A stretch of DNA of 64,000 nt from contig NZ_VFNC01000003.1 of the NCBI RefSeq assembly GCF_006715395.1, forward strand, positions 310,001 through 374,000, read 5' to 3'. Every line of letters begins with the position of its first letter. Position 1 is the first letter of the stretch. A program made the translations under genes and the position numbers. This document shows positions 52,272 through 60,379 of the stretch, in pieces. The notes under the pieces were generated by a model, which was given only the letters and a program-made list of their open reading frames with translations, was not told the DNA's origin and did no database searches. This DNA is from Streptomyces sp. SLBN-31 (lineage in GTDB: Bacteria > Actinomycetota > Actinomycetes > Streptomycetales > Streptomycetaceae).

Positions 52272-53927
52272 TCACCCGGCCCGTCTGTGCTGTTTGGGAC
52301 GAGATCGTTTCTCTACGTACATCCGCTCGTCGGCAGACTTCAACACTTCGTCCGCAGTCATTCCGCAGTGCGCCCACCCGATGCCGAAGCTGGCGCCGAC
52401 CCGCATGGCCCGCCCGTCGACGCGGATGGGCTGGATGATCTCGTTGCGCAGGCGTACGGCCAGGTCCTGGGCGTCGGCGCGGCCGAGGCCGTCGGCGAGG
52501 ACGACGAACTCGTCACCGCCGAGCCGGGCCACCGTGTCGCCGTCGCGCACGCCCCGGGTCAGCCGCCGGGCGACCTCGATGAGGACCGCGTCACCGGCGT
52601 TGTGCCCGAACCGGTCGTTGATCGACTTGAAGCCGTCGAGGTCGCAGAAGAGGACCGCGAGCCCCTTGGTGCCGTCGTCGCGCTCGCCCTCGGGGGCGAC
52701 GGTGTGCACATGGTGGTCGAAGGCGTCGAAGGTCTCGGTGCCGCCCGGCCGGAGGTCGAAGCCGTGGCCGTTGACGTCGTAGGCGGGGTGCCCGAAGGCC
52801 GCGTCCAGGGACTCCAGGGCACCGGGGTGGGTGGCGCGCCGGCACAGCCGCGAGGACAGGCGCGAGCGCAGCTCGGCGGAGTTCGGCAGGCCGGTGAGGG
52901 AGTCGTGGGAGGCGCGGTGGGCGAGCTGCAGCTCGCGGCGCTTGCGCTCCTCTATGTCCTCGACGTGGGTGAGCAGGAACCGCGGCCCGTCGGCGGCGTC
53001 CGCGACGACACTGTTGCGCAGCGAGACCCACACGTACGTGCCGTCCCGGCGGCCCAGCCGCAGTTCCGCGCGTCCGCCCTCGGCGGAGGTCCGCAGCAGC
53101 GTGCCGATGTCCTCGGGGTGGACGAGGTCGGAGAAGGAGTAGCGGCGCATCGCGGAGGCGGGCCGGCCGAGCAGCCGGCACAGGGCGTCGTTGGTCCGCA
53201 GTATTCGGCCGTGCTGGTCGCCGCCCATCTCGGCGATGGCCATTCCGGAGGGGGCGTACTCGAAGGCCTGCCGGAAGCTCTCCTCGCTGGCCCTGAGCGC
53301 CTGCTGCTCCCTTTCGAGCCTGACGAGTGCCCGCTGCATGTTGGAGCGAAGACGCGCGTTGCTGATCGCGATGGCGGCCTGGAACGCGTACATCTGGAGC
53401 GCTTCGCGTCCCCACGCGCCCGGCCGGCGGCCGTTGCGCGGCCGGTCCACGGACAGCACGCCGATCAGCTCACCGCAGGAGCCGCCGGGCGCCGCGGGCG
53501 TGTACATCGGGGCGAAGAGCCGGTCGGAGGGGTGCCACTCGTCCTCGAAGCGGGGCGCGGGCCCGTCGGTGTACCACTGCGGCACGTCGTCGTCGTCGAG
53601 GACCCAGCCCTCGGTGTGCGATATGAAGACCAGGTCGCCCCAGTGTTCGCCCATGCTCAGCCGGCGCTCCCAGGACTCGCGGGAGCCGACGCGGCCGGTG
53701 ATCAGTGCCTCGGCCGCGGGATTGCCCGCGAACGCGGCGACGACGAGGTCGCCGTCGGGGCGGACCAGGTTGACGCACGCCAGCTCGTAGCCGAGTCCGG
53801 TGACGACGCCGTCGGCGACGGTCTGCAGCGTGTCCGCAAGACTGCGTGCGGTGTTCATGTCGGCCATGACCTGGTGCAGTTGCCGCAGGGTCGCAAGGCG
53901 GACGTAGGGCTCCGACTCGGTCTCCAT
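52272..53927 (-). CDS. cdgB: Diguanylate cyclase, GAF-PAS-GGDEF
   Basis: A 551-residue cytoplasmic signalling protein. A GAF domain (about residues 15-190) is followed by a PAS/PAC module (ESFRQAFEYAPSGMAIAEM, then FLLTHVEDIEERKRRELQLAHRA) and GGDEF. The active site is RLGGDEFVVLAD (GGDEF at 470-474), with an allosteric I-site RDGD (461-464) exactly five residues before it, so the enzyme should make c-di-GMP and be product-inhibited. Domain order matches S. coelicolor CdgB, a BldD-controlled regulator of development. A ~60-residue insert interrupts the GGDEF fold. The start is ATG 53925-53927. Confidence 0.92.
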   Translation of the reverse strand: METESEPYVRLATLRQLHQVMADMNTARSLADTLQTVADGVVTGLGYELACVNLVRPDGDLVVAAFAGNPAAEALITGRVGSRESWERRLSMGEHWGDLVFISHTEGWVLDDDDVPQWYTDGPAPRFEDEWHPSDRLFAPMYTPAAPGGSCGELIGVLSVDRPRNGRRPGAWGREALQMYAFQAAIAISNARLRSNMQRALVRLEREQQALRASEESFRQAFEYAPSGMAIAEMGGDQHGRILRTNDALCRLLGRPASAMRRYSFSDLVHPEDIGTLLRTSAEGGRAELRLGRRDGTYVWVSLRNSVVADAADGPRFLLTHVEDIEERKRRELQLAHRASHDSLTGLPNSAELRSRLSSRLCRRATHPGALESLDAAFGHPAYDVNGHGFDLRPGGTETFDAFDHHVHTVAPEGERDDGTKGLAVLFCDLDGFKSINDRFGHNAGDAVLIEVARRLTRGVRDGDTVARLGGDEFVVLADGLGRADAQDLAVRLRNEIIQPIRVDGRAMRVGASFGIGWAHCGMTADEVLKSADERMYVEKRSRPKQHRRAG

Positions 53928-54265
53928 TGCTCGCCCTCCCCCCGAGACCTCGCAGCGAATCAAGGGTTCTCATCGGCGTATCGTTCTGGCAGCTTCCCAG
54001 CCACTGAATCACAGCGCGCTGCCCACTCGGTACACAGGGTCAACAATTCATGGCCCTTGTGACTCAAGTCACAGCGAAAGATGAACAATTGAGTGGTGTT
54101 TCTGCGTTTTCCCTGTGCGTTTACTGAACGCAAACTTTGTGCGGATGTGGAGATGACGCAGAAGCGTACGTGATCGGACCGCCCGCCGTCCGCCGAAGGA
54201 CCTAGGTCCGTTCTCGGACCCCCGCCCGATGCGGCCCGCGCGGGCCGGAGATTAGCGTTCCGGGT
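53928..54265. other. Divergent region between cdgB and the flavin reductase gene
   Basis: 338 bp with lower GC in the middle (54010-54140). It contains a Crp-type palindrome (54058-54073). AT-rich TGAACAATTGAGTGG and TTTACTGAACGC segments near 54080-54130 are candidates for promoters. I did not find a clear BldD box (TNAC-N5-GTNA form). Confidence 0.6.
54058..54073. promoter_or_regulatory. Crp-type operator upstream of cdgB
   Basis: TGTGACTCAAGTCACA is a perfect inverted repeat (TGTGACT / AGTCACA, 2-bp centre). It fits TGTGA-N6-TCACA and the streptomycete Crp form GTGNC-N4-GNCAC exactly. It lies 130 bp upstream of cdgB and about 190 bp upstream of the divergent gene. No crp gene is in the window. 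Confidence 0.75.
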
Positions 54266-54850
54266 GTGCTGAAGACTCCCCTTGCCGCATCCCCGATCAC
54301 TGCCGAGCCCGCCTCCGGGCATGCTGAGGGGGTGAGCAACGACGAGTTCCGCGCCGCCATGTCCCGGCTGGCCGCCGGCGTGGTCCTGGTGACCGCGCAG
54401 GAGCCGCCGCTGGACCCCGACGACCCGACGGCGCCGGCCGGCGAGGACGTCGGCATGACGGCCACGGCGTTCCTGTCGGTCTCCCTCGACCCGCCCCTGG
54501 TCCTGGTCAGCCTGCGCACCGGCGCCCGCATGGACGACCTCCTCGACGAACAGCCCCTGTGGGCGGTCTCGGTCCTCTCGGAGAGCCAGCGCCACATCGC
54601 CGGCCGCTTCGCGATGAAGGGCCGCATCAGCGACCGCCTCATGTTCGAGGACATCCCGTACGTCCGCGGAAAGGCCACGAACGCCCCCTTGGTGGGCGGC
54701 GCGCTGGCCACCCTGGAGTGCCGCACCGAGCAGCGGGTGACCGCCGGGGACCACACCCTGGTGATCGGTCGCGTCCTGACTGCGGACGTGCCGAGCGCGA
54801 CCGGCGGCCCGCTGACGTATTTCCGGGGGCGCTACCGGCAGCTGGGCTGA
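54266..54850 (+). CDS. Flavin reductase family protein
   Basis: A 194-residue FMN-binding split-barrel protein (172 residues from the internal GTG at 54332, MSNDEFRAAMSRLAAGVVLVTA). Characteristic motifs are VGMTATAFLSVSLDPPLVLVSL and WAVSVLSESQRHIAGRFA, and a late GDHTLVIGRVL. Such proteins reduce free FMN/FAD with NAD(P)H for a partner oxygenase, but none is adjacent. Two GTG starts are possible. Divergent from cdgB. Confidence 0.88.
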   Translation: MLKTPLAASPITAEPASGHAEGVSNDEFRAAMSRLAAGVVLVTAQEPPLDPDDPTAPAGEDVGMTATAFLSVSLDPPLVLVSLRTGARMDDLLDEQPLWAVSVLSESQRHIAGRFAMKGRISDRLMFEDIPYVRGKATNAPLVGGALATLECRTEQRVTAGDHTLVIGRVLTADVPSATGGPLTYFRGRYRQLG

Positions 54851-54921
54851 GAGCCGTCGCGCGGGGGGTGAGACGCGTAATTGCGTGGCACGCGCGCGTG
54901 GGTGCTTCCTAGGGTCGGCGC

Positions 54922-55396
54922 ATGACGACGCCCGAGCCGCCCGGCCCCCGCCTGGTCGAGATCACCCCCGGCAATCTCGAAGCCGCCCTAGCCATCCGCA
55001 TCCGTCCGGACCAGGAACACGCGGTCGAGCCGGTCGCACACTCGCTGGCGGAGGCGTACGTGCATCCCCCGGGCGTGGCCTGGCCCCGCCTGATCGTCGA
55101 CGGCGACCGCCCGGTCGGCTTCCTGATGGCCTTCGTCGACATCGACTGGAAGGAGGACGGCACCCTGTTCCGCTCCGGGCTGTGGCGGCTGAACATCGCG
55201 GCCGGGGAGCAGGGCCGCGGCTACGGCCGGTTCAGTCGAGTCCGTGTCCGCGGAGATCCGCCGCCGCGGCGGGAAGCAGTGCTACGTCACCTGGCATCCC
55301 GGCCCGGACGGGCCCGAGAACTTCTACCTGCGCCTCGGCTTCCGCACCACGGGAGAGACCAGCGGCGACCAGACGGTCGGCGTCCTGGACCTCTAG
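54922..55396 (+). pseudogene. Frameshifted GNAT acetyltransferase gene
   Basis: From ATG 54922 the frame reads as a GNAT protein (LVEITPGNLEAALAIRI, VGFLMAFVDIDW, LWRLNIAAGEQGRGYGRF), ending its good match in the acetyl-CoA loop. Past about 55232 the expected remainder appears in another frame: SVSAEIRRRGGKQCYVTWHP, then ENFYLRLGFRTTGE, and stop TAG 55394-55396. A net +1 shift near 55231-55236 explains this; TTCAGTCGAG probably lost two bases or gained one. Either a true pseudogene or a sequencing error. The stop overlaps the convergent sigma-factor gene. Confidence 0.82.
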
Positions 55397-56268
55397 AGGA
55401 GGGTCACCTCGCACTCGGCGACGCGCTCCGGGGAGGTCACGATGTCGATGCCGGCGATCCTGTCCCCCACGAACGCGAAGGCCAGCGTGCGGTCCAGGCG
55501 TCCGTCGACGTACACGGCCAGTCCGGTGGCGCCGTCGACCAGCGCGGGCCGCGCCACGGCCGCGAAGTGCCGGAAGCTGGACGCGCCCTTGGCGACCGCC
55601 ACCGCTCCCGTGTTCACGCCGGCATCGCTGCGGGCGACGACATCCGGATCCAGCAGCGCGACCAGCGCCTCGAAGTCGCCTTCCCGCGCGGCGGCGAGGA
55701 AGGCGTCCACGACGGCCCGCCGCCGCCCGGGATCGCCGCCCCGCACCCGGTCGGCCCCCTGCACCCGCCTGCGCGCCCGGCTCGCGAGCTGCCTGGCCGC
55801 CACGGGGCTGCGCCCCACGATCTCCCCGACCTCCTCGTACGGCACCGCGAACAGGTCGTGCAGCACGAACGCCAGCCGCTCGGCGGGCGTCAGCGTCTCC
55901 AGTACGACCAGCAGCGCCACGCCCACCGAGTCGGCGAGCACCGCGTGCTGCTCGGGGTCGGCCCCGCCGGAGACGTCCGCCACGCGCGCGTGCCCCGCCA
56001 ACGGCTCCAGCGGCTCCTCCGCGCGCGACCTGCGCGAGCGCAGCATGTCGAGACACACCCGTCCGACGACGGTCGTCAGCCATCCCCCGAGGTTCTCCAC
56101 CCCGGCCGTGTCGGAACGGCTCAGCCGGAACCACGTCTCCTGCACCGCGTCGTCGGCCTCGGCGGCCGAGCCGAGCATGCGGTAGGCGACGGCACGCAGA
56201 TGCGGGCGGTGCGCCTCGAAGCGCCGGGCGAGGAATTCGTTGTGCGAGGGAATCCGGTTGTCGCTCAT
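55393..56268 (-). CDS. ECF sigma factor with C-terminal SnoaL-like domain (ECF41/SigJ type)
   Basis: A 291-residue ECF sigma factor. Region 2 has LRAVAYRMLGSAAEADDAVQETWFRL and WLTTVVGRVCLDMLRSR; region 4 has LTPAERLAFVLHDLFAVPYEEVGEIVGRSPVAARQLASRARRRV. The C-terminal ~110 residues (VDAFLAAAREGDFEALVALLDPDVV) form an NTF2/SnoaL-like domain, which modulates activity in the ECF41 group in place of an anti-sigma factor. The carboxymuconolactone-decarboxylase or oxidoreductase partner often next to such genes is not seen. Confidence 0.9.
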   Translation of the reverse strand: MSDNRIPSHNEFLARRFEAHRPHLRAVAYRMLGSAAEADDAVQETWFRLSRSDTAGVENLGGWLTTVVGRVCLDMLRSRRSRAEEPLEPLAGHARVADVSGGADPEQHAVLADSVGVALLVVLETLTPAERLAFVLHDLFAVPYEEVGEIVGRSPVAARQLASRARRRVQGADRVRGGDPGRRRAVVDAFLAAAREGDFEALVALLDPDVVARSDAGVNTGAVAVAKGASSFRHFAAVARPALVDGATGLAVYVDGRLDRTLAFAFVGDRIAGIDIVTSPERVAECEVTLL

Positions 56269-56325
56269 GGTCCTATGACGGACGGCGCGGCGGCGATGTG
56301 ACAGACGATCCCGGTCGGGGCCGCC

Positions 56326-56754
56326 CTAGGACCAGTCGCGGCCCGTACGCCCCCGCTTCGTGTCGGAGCGCTGCTTCTTCTCCCGCAGCCGGCGCTCGTT
56401 GATACCCCGCGGGATACGGGTCGGGCGGCGCGGCTTGGGCGGCGGCGCCGTCGCCTCGGCCAGCAGCGCGGCAAGGCGTACGGCCGCGGCCTCGCGGTTG
56501 CGCCACTGCGAGCGGTGCTCGGACGCGCGGACGGCGATCACGCCGTCGACGAGCCGCCCCGCGAGCCGCTCCAGCGCCCGCGCCTTCCACACCTCCGGCA
56601 GCGCCTCGGTCCGGGCCAGGTCGAATCGCAGCTCCACCTGGGAGTCACTGGTGTTGACGTGCTGACCGCCGGGCCCCGAGGAGCGCGAGAAACGCCACAG
56701 GAGCTCGGCCTCGGGGAGCGAGACGGAGCCGCGGATGAAGTAGGGACCGGACAT
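56326..56754 (-). CDS. arfB: Alternative ribosome-rescue factor (peptidyl-tRNA hydrolase) ArfB
   Basis: A 142-residue class-I release-factor-like protein. The catalytic GGQ is in [21 protein letters not shown], and the basic C-terminal tail ([21 protein letters not shown]) inserts into the empty mRNA channel of stalled ribosomes. It hydrolyses peptidyl-tRNA to rescue non-stop complexes. Its length matches E. coli ArfB/YaeJ. ATG 56752-56754 gives [14 protein letters not shown]. Divergent from terD. Confidence 0.93.
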   Translation of the reverse strand: MSGPYFIRGSVSLPEAELLWRFSRSSGPGGQHVNTSDSQVELRFDLARTEALPEVWKARALERLAGRLVDGVIAVRASEHRSQWRNREAAAVRLAALLAEATAPPPKPRRPTRIPRGINERRLREKKQRSDTKRGRTGRDWS

Positions 56755-56940
56755 GCCCCCATGGTCGCGCGCCTGACCCGCACACGTCACGCGATTAACG
56801 TCGGCGATCGTCGGCGGTCGTTCACCCGGAGTTCGGTAAAGAAAGTAAAGAGAGCTGGAACCTTCCGTACCCCTCTTGGCGTTCATACCGGTAGCTGTAG
56901 GTTCACTGCCGTACATAAACGAGGGAAAGGACTCCCAACC

Positions 56941-57516
56941 ATGGCTGTAAGCCTGTCCAAGGGTGGCAACGTCTCGCTCACCAAGGAGGCTCCGGGCCTG
57001 ACCGCCGTCACCGTGGGCCTCGGCTGGGACGTCCGCACCACCACCGGCACGGACTTCGACCTCGACGCCTCGGCCATCGCGGTCAACACGCAGGGCAAGG
57101 TCTACTCGGACGCCCACTTCGTGTTCTTCAACAACAAGCAGACCCCGGACAACACCATCGTCCACACCGGCGACAACCGCACGGGCGAGGGCGCGGGCGA
57201 CGACGAGGCGATCAACGTCAACCTGGCGGCCCTCCCGGCCGACATCGACAAGATCGTCTTCCCGGTCTCGATCTACGACGCGGAGAACCGCTCGCAGAAC
57301 TTCGGCCAGGTCCGCAACGCCTACATCCGCATCGTCAACCAGGCCGGCGGCGCCGAGATCGCCCGCTACGACCTCTCCGAGGACGCGGCCACGGAGACGG
57401 CGATGGTCTTCGGCGAGCTGTACCGCAACGGCGCGGAGTGGAAGTTCCGCGCCGTGGGCCAGGGCTACGCGTCCGGCCTGGTGGGCATCGCGCAGGACTT
57501 CGGCGTCAACGTCTGA
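56941..57516 (+). CDS. terD: TerD family calcium-binding stress protein
   Basis: A 191-residue TerD protein: [41 protein letters not shown], a Ca-binding acidic loop [21 protein letters not shown], then [26 protein letters not shown] and the C-terminal [19 protein letters not shown]. TerD proteins bind Ca2+ and are linked to tellurite and oxidative stress resistance and, in Streptomyces, to development. It is a single gene, not a ter operon. GGAAAGGA precedes the ATG. Upstream GGAAC (56857) and GTT (56881) are spaced like an ECF-type promoter, low certainty. Confidence 0.95.
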   Translation: MAVSLSKGGNVSLTKEAPGLTAVTVGLGWDVRTTTGTDFDLDASAIAVNTQGKVYSDAHFVFFNNKQTPDNTIVHTGDNRTGEGAGDDEAINVNLAALPADIDKIVFPVSIYDAENRSQNFGQVRNAYIRIVNQAGGAEIARYDLSEDAATETAMVFGELYRNGAEWKFRAVGQGYASGLVGIAQDFGVNV

Positions 57517-57534
57517 GACGCGCTGCGCTGAGCG

Positions 57535-57570
57535 GAGCCCCTGGCTGCGGCACGCCGCGGCCAGGGGCTC
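57535..57570. terminator. Terminator hairpin after terD
   Basis: GAGCCCCTGGCTGCGG (57535-57550) pairs with CCGCGGCCAGGGGCTC (57555-57570), 16 bp with one G-T, and a 4-nt loop. It begins 18 bp past the terD stop and ends at the stop of the convergent DUF397 gene. Confidence 0.88.
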
Positions 57571-57772
57571 ACGCCTGCGAGACGAACACCGTCCAGGCCG
57601 CCGGGGCGAAGGCCAGGCGGGGGCCGGCCGTGGCGTGCTTGGAGTCGCGGACGTGGATCGCGGCGGGGGTGTTGGCGACCTCGACGCAGGACTCGCCGTT
57701 CGTGCCGCCGCTGTAGCTGCTCTTGAACCACGCCAGTTCGGAGGCGTCCCCGATGGGGGCCTTGCGAATCAT
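57569..57772 (-). CDS. DUF397 protein
   Basis: A 67-residue protein with the DUF397 signature AWFKSSYSGGTNGESCVEVA, then IHVRDSK and the conserved ending LAFAPAAWTVFVSQ. DUF397 proteins are encoded with XRE-DUF5753 regulators and probably act as their small partner or antagonist. Its ATG overlaps the stop of the upstream XRE gene (ATGA), so the pair is translationally coupled. Confidence 0.93.
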   Translation of the reverse strand: MIRKAPIGDASELAWFKSSYSGGTNGESCVEVANTPAAIHVRDSKHATAGPRLAFAPAAWTVFVSQA

Positions 57773-58644
57773 GTTTCTCCCAGCAGTTGCTCAACGAAGG
57801 TAAGCGACTCCCTTGGCGGGAGAGCCTGCGCCCGGATAATCCCATATTGCAGTTCGATGACACGCAGCTGTTTCGGATCATTGGTCGGTCGGCCATTGAA
57901 CCAACCGTCTGCGCGGGCCACGGCTGTCCCGTCCGGGAACTTCAACAACTCGATCCTGCCGTCCAACCCCGGATGGGGGTCGGTGTTGGTCGGCATGACC
58001 TGAAGCGTGACGTTGTTCAACCGGCCCGCCTCCAGCAGACGTTCGAGCTGCCGTCGCCACATCATTGTGCCCCCGACTTGGCGACGCAGCGGTGCCTCTT
58101 CCAGCACGAAGTGGATCGATGGGGCCGGGTCCCGGTCGAAGACCGACTGCCGGGCCAGACGAGCCGCCACCATGCGTTCCACGTCGTCCGGCGAGTACGG
58201 CGGCTGCGCCGCCCCGATGACCGCCCGGGCATGCTCCGGCGTCTGGAGCAACCCGGCGATGATGTTGCACTCGTAGACCCCGATCTCGACCGCCTGAGCC
58301 TCCAGCTTGCCCAGCTCCCGCACCTTCTTCGGGTACCGGACCTTCTTCACGTCCTCCCAGGTCGCCGAAATAAGCCCCCCGGCCCCCAACACCTCGTCCG
58401 CCCTGTCCAGGTACTCCTGCCGGGGAATCCTCTTCCCGCCCTCGATCTTGTAGACGAGGTCCTCGCCGTACCCGACGGCCTTGCCGAAGTCCGCGGCGCG
58501 CATCCCCACGGCCTCGCGCCGCAGCTTGAGCTGCCGCCCGACCGTGGCGATGACCGCGACGCCCCACTCGTCGTCCGGGTCGACCTCCCAACCCGGCTCG
58601 TCCGCCTCGGACCTGAGCCGTCCCGCCTCCGCGTCCACCGACAT
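57769..58644 (-). CDS. XRE family helix-turn-helix regulator with DUF5753 domain
   Basis: A 291-residue protein. The XRE HTH covers about residues 30-85 (LKLRREAVGMRAADFGKAVGYGEDLVYKIEGGKRIP). DUF5753 covers ~110-290, beginning EAQAVEIGVYECNIIAGLLQTPEHARAVI and containing FVLEEAPLRRQVG and IELLKFPDGTAVARADG. Members such as WhiJ and AbaA-locus regulators influence streptomycete development or antibiotic production, with DUF397 partners. It is encoded between DUF397 and a divergent anti-sigma-like ATPase gene. Confidence 0.92.
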   Translation of the reverse strand: MSVDAEAGRLRSEADEPGWEVDPDDEWGVAVIATVGRQLKLRREAVGMRAADFGKAVGYGEDLVYKIEGGKRIPRQEYLDRADEVLGAGGLISATWEDVKKVRYPKKVRELGKLEAQAVEIGVYECNIIAGLLQTPEHARAVIGAAQPPYSPDDVERMVAARLARQSVFDRDPAPSIHFVLEEAPLRRQVGGTMMWRRQLERLLEAGRLNNVTLQVMPTNTDPHPGLDGRIELLKFPDGTAVARADGWFNGRPTNDPKQLRVIELQYGIIRAQALPPRESLTFVEQLLGET

Positions 58645-58799
58645 CCCGCGTGCCCCTCCGTCGTACTGGCCCTACGCACGCCCCTGCCCCTACGGGCCGT
58701 CCCGACAGTCCGGACAGCACCGGACAAGCTCCGGACAGTCACCGTACGCAACGGCGCAGTCACTCCTCACGGTAGACGTCGGCGGCCACGCTGAGTGAC

Positions 58800-59279
58800 G
58801 TGAACGAGGAATCCCCCACCCCGATCCGCAACTTCAGCGTGCAGCTCTCCCCCACCCCGCGGGGAGCGCGCCTGGCGAGGCTGCTGGCCACAGAACAACT
58901 CCGAGCCTGGGGGCTGCCGTTGGACCCCGCGGAGCACATCGTGGCGGAGCTGGCGGCGAACGCGGTGACGCACGGCCGCGTACCGGGCCGCGACTTCCGC
59001 CTGACGCTCTACGTGGTCGCCGACACCCTGCGCATCGAGGTCACGGACACACGGGGTGACCGTATGCCGTGCGCCGAACTCCCCGACTGCGAAGCCGAGT
59101 CGGGTCGCGGCCTCGTACTGGTCGACGCGCTCGCGGACAAGTGGGGGGTCGTGCCGGGGCTGTCACCGCGCAAGACGGTATGGGCCGAGATCCGCCTCGA
59201 CCGGAACACGGCGAACCGTGCTCCGGTGGAACCGTATTCCGGCGGCACGGGCCGCCTATTCCAAGAAAGAACCCGGTGA
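58800..59279 (+). CDS. ATP-binding regulatory protein (HATPase, anti-sigma kinase-like)
   Basis: A 159-residue protein with a single GHKL domain. The N box is AEHIVAELAANAVTHGRV, the G1 box is VTDTRGDRMP (DxRG form), and the G2 box ESGRGLVLVDALADKWG precedes a KTVWAEI strand. It lacks a receiver or sensor and resembles the RsbW/SpoIIAB-type ATPases widespread in Streptomyces beside XRE-DUF397 pairs. The partner anti-anti-sigma factor is not seen. GTG 58800 is the start. Divergent from the XRE gene. Confidence 0.9.
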   Translation: MNEESPTPIRNFSVQLSPTPRGARLARLLATEQLRAWGLPLDPAEHIVAELAANAVTHGRVPGRDFRLTLYVVADTLRIEVTDTRGDRMPCAELPDCEAESGRGLVLVDALADKWGVVPGLSPRKTVWAEIRLDRNTANRAPVEPYSGGTGRLFQERTR

Positions 59280-59401
59280 AAGAACCCCCACCAAGCCAAA
59301 CCCCAGCCCCTCACCCGCCCGGGTGAACATCACCAACTCAGCTGGATTTTGCCCTGGTTGCCTGCCCTACTCTCAGCGCAACACAACCGCACACATGCAA
59401 C

Positions 59402-59437
59402 GGCCCTCGCCGGGACTGGCATCCCGATGCGAGGGCC
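59402..59437 (+). promoter_or_regulatory. Strong nested hairpin in the leader of the HTH gene
   Basis: GGCCCTCGC (59402-59410) pairs with GCGAGGGCC (59429-59437). Inside, CGGGA (59411-59415) pairs with TCCCG (59422-59426). The nested stems enclose a 6-nt loop with only a 2-nt bulge. GGAAGG, a likely ribosome binding site, follows 13-19 nt later. It could be an attenuator or a translational regulatory structure for the gene at 59467. Confidence 0.7.
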
Positions 59438-59466
59438 TGACCACCGAGGAAGGCAACAACTTCCTG

Positions 59467-60327
59467 ATGGACACGAAAAACCCTAGCGCGCCCCCGCACG
59501 CCCAGTCCCGCGTTGCGGCCAACAAACACCCGATCCGGCGGCATTCCGAAACCGGCGGCCTGGTCCACGAGCACACCCGCCACACCACACGCTTCACGGT
59601 GATCGGCAACCACCTGGCTCAGCACCCGGAGCTGTCGCTGCTGGCCATCGGCCTGGCCACGCACATCCAGTCGCTGCCCCAGCGCGCCCACGTCGACATC
59701 AAGACACTCGCCGCCCCCTTCCCCGAGGGGGCGACCCGTATCGCGGCCGCCTTGCGCGAGCTGGAAGCCCACGGCTACCTGCGCCGCGAACGCAGACGTG
59801 TCTCGGGCGGCCGTATCGTCACGCGCACGGTCTCCTGCAACCGGCCGGACCACCGCGCCGACGACCACGCCCCGCGCCCCAGGCACACCCGTCCGAAGAG
59901 GGAGTCCGCGCCGAAACCCCTCCCCCCGGTGCCGCTCCCCGCCTACCCCGTCCCCGCTCTCATCGAGCAGGCCACGAAGATCCTCGCGACCCTCCGCACC
60001 CACGACAGACGCCTCCTGCTCAGCGAGCAGGACACGGCCCACCTGGCCCCGGACGTGGCCGCCTGGCTGGAACGGGACGTGACCCCCACGACCGTACGAG
60101 AAGCCCTCACCACGGCCCTCCCCGCAGAACCCCTGTGCCGTCCGGCCGCCCTGCTGGCCCACCGCCTGACGGCCCAGCTCCCGCCCCCGCCACCCGTGCG
60201 GACTCCCGCGCCACCGCCGACCGTCCGCCACCCTCTCCACAACTGCGACGGCTGCGACCGCGCCTTCCGCTCGCCCGTTCCTGGACGCTGTGGTGACTGC
60301 CGATCCGATCTCACCGAGGCCGCCTAG
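59467..60327 (+). CDS. Helix-turn-helix protein with C-terminal zinc-ribbon-like motif
   Basis: A 286-residue protein. Residues ~45-125 form a winged helix (FTVIGNHLAQHPELSLLAIGLATHI, VDIKTLAAPFPEGATRIAAALRELEAHGYLRRERRR). A basic Pro-rich linker, a helical middle region and a C-terminal cysteine set follow (CDGCDRAFRSPVPGRCGDCR), a probable zinc ribbon. It resembles replication-initiator or phage-type HTH proteins found singly in Streptomyces. ATG 59467 is preferred, 13 nt after GGAAGG; an upstream in-frame ATG at 59395 lies in the hairpin leader. Confidence 0.72.
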   Translation: MDTKNPSAPPHAQSRVAANKHPIRRHSETGGLVHEHTRHTTRFTVIGNHLAQHPELSLLAIGLATHIQSLPQRAHVDIKTLAAPFPEGATRIAAALRELEAHGYLRRERRRVSGGRIVTRTVSCNRPDHRADDHAPRPRHTRPKRESAPKPLPPVPLPAYPVPALIEQATKILATLRTHDRRLLLSEQDTAHLAPDVAAWLERDVTPTTVREALTTALPAEPLCRPAALLAHRLTAQLPPPPPVRTPAPPPTVRHPLHNCDGCDRAFRSPVPGRCGDCRSDLTEAA

Positions 60328-60379
60328 CATGAAGGCGACGATCCTTGCCCCTGGGCACAGACGACGAGGAGCGAGCGCC

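Noticed and set aside
54058..54073. A BldD box upstream of cdgB
   Set aside because: The spacing between TGAC and GTCA is four, not the five of the BldD consensus; the sequence fits Crp better.
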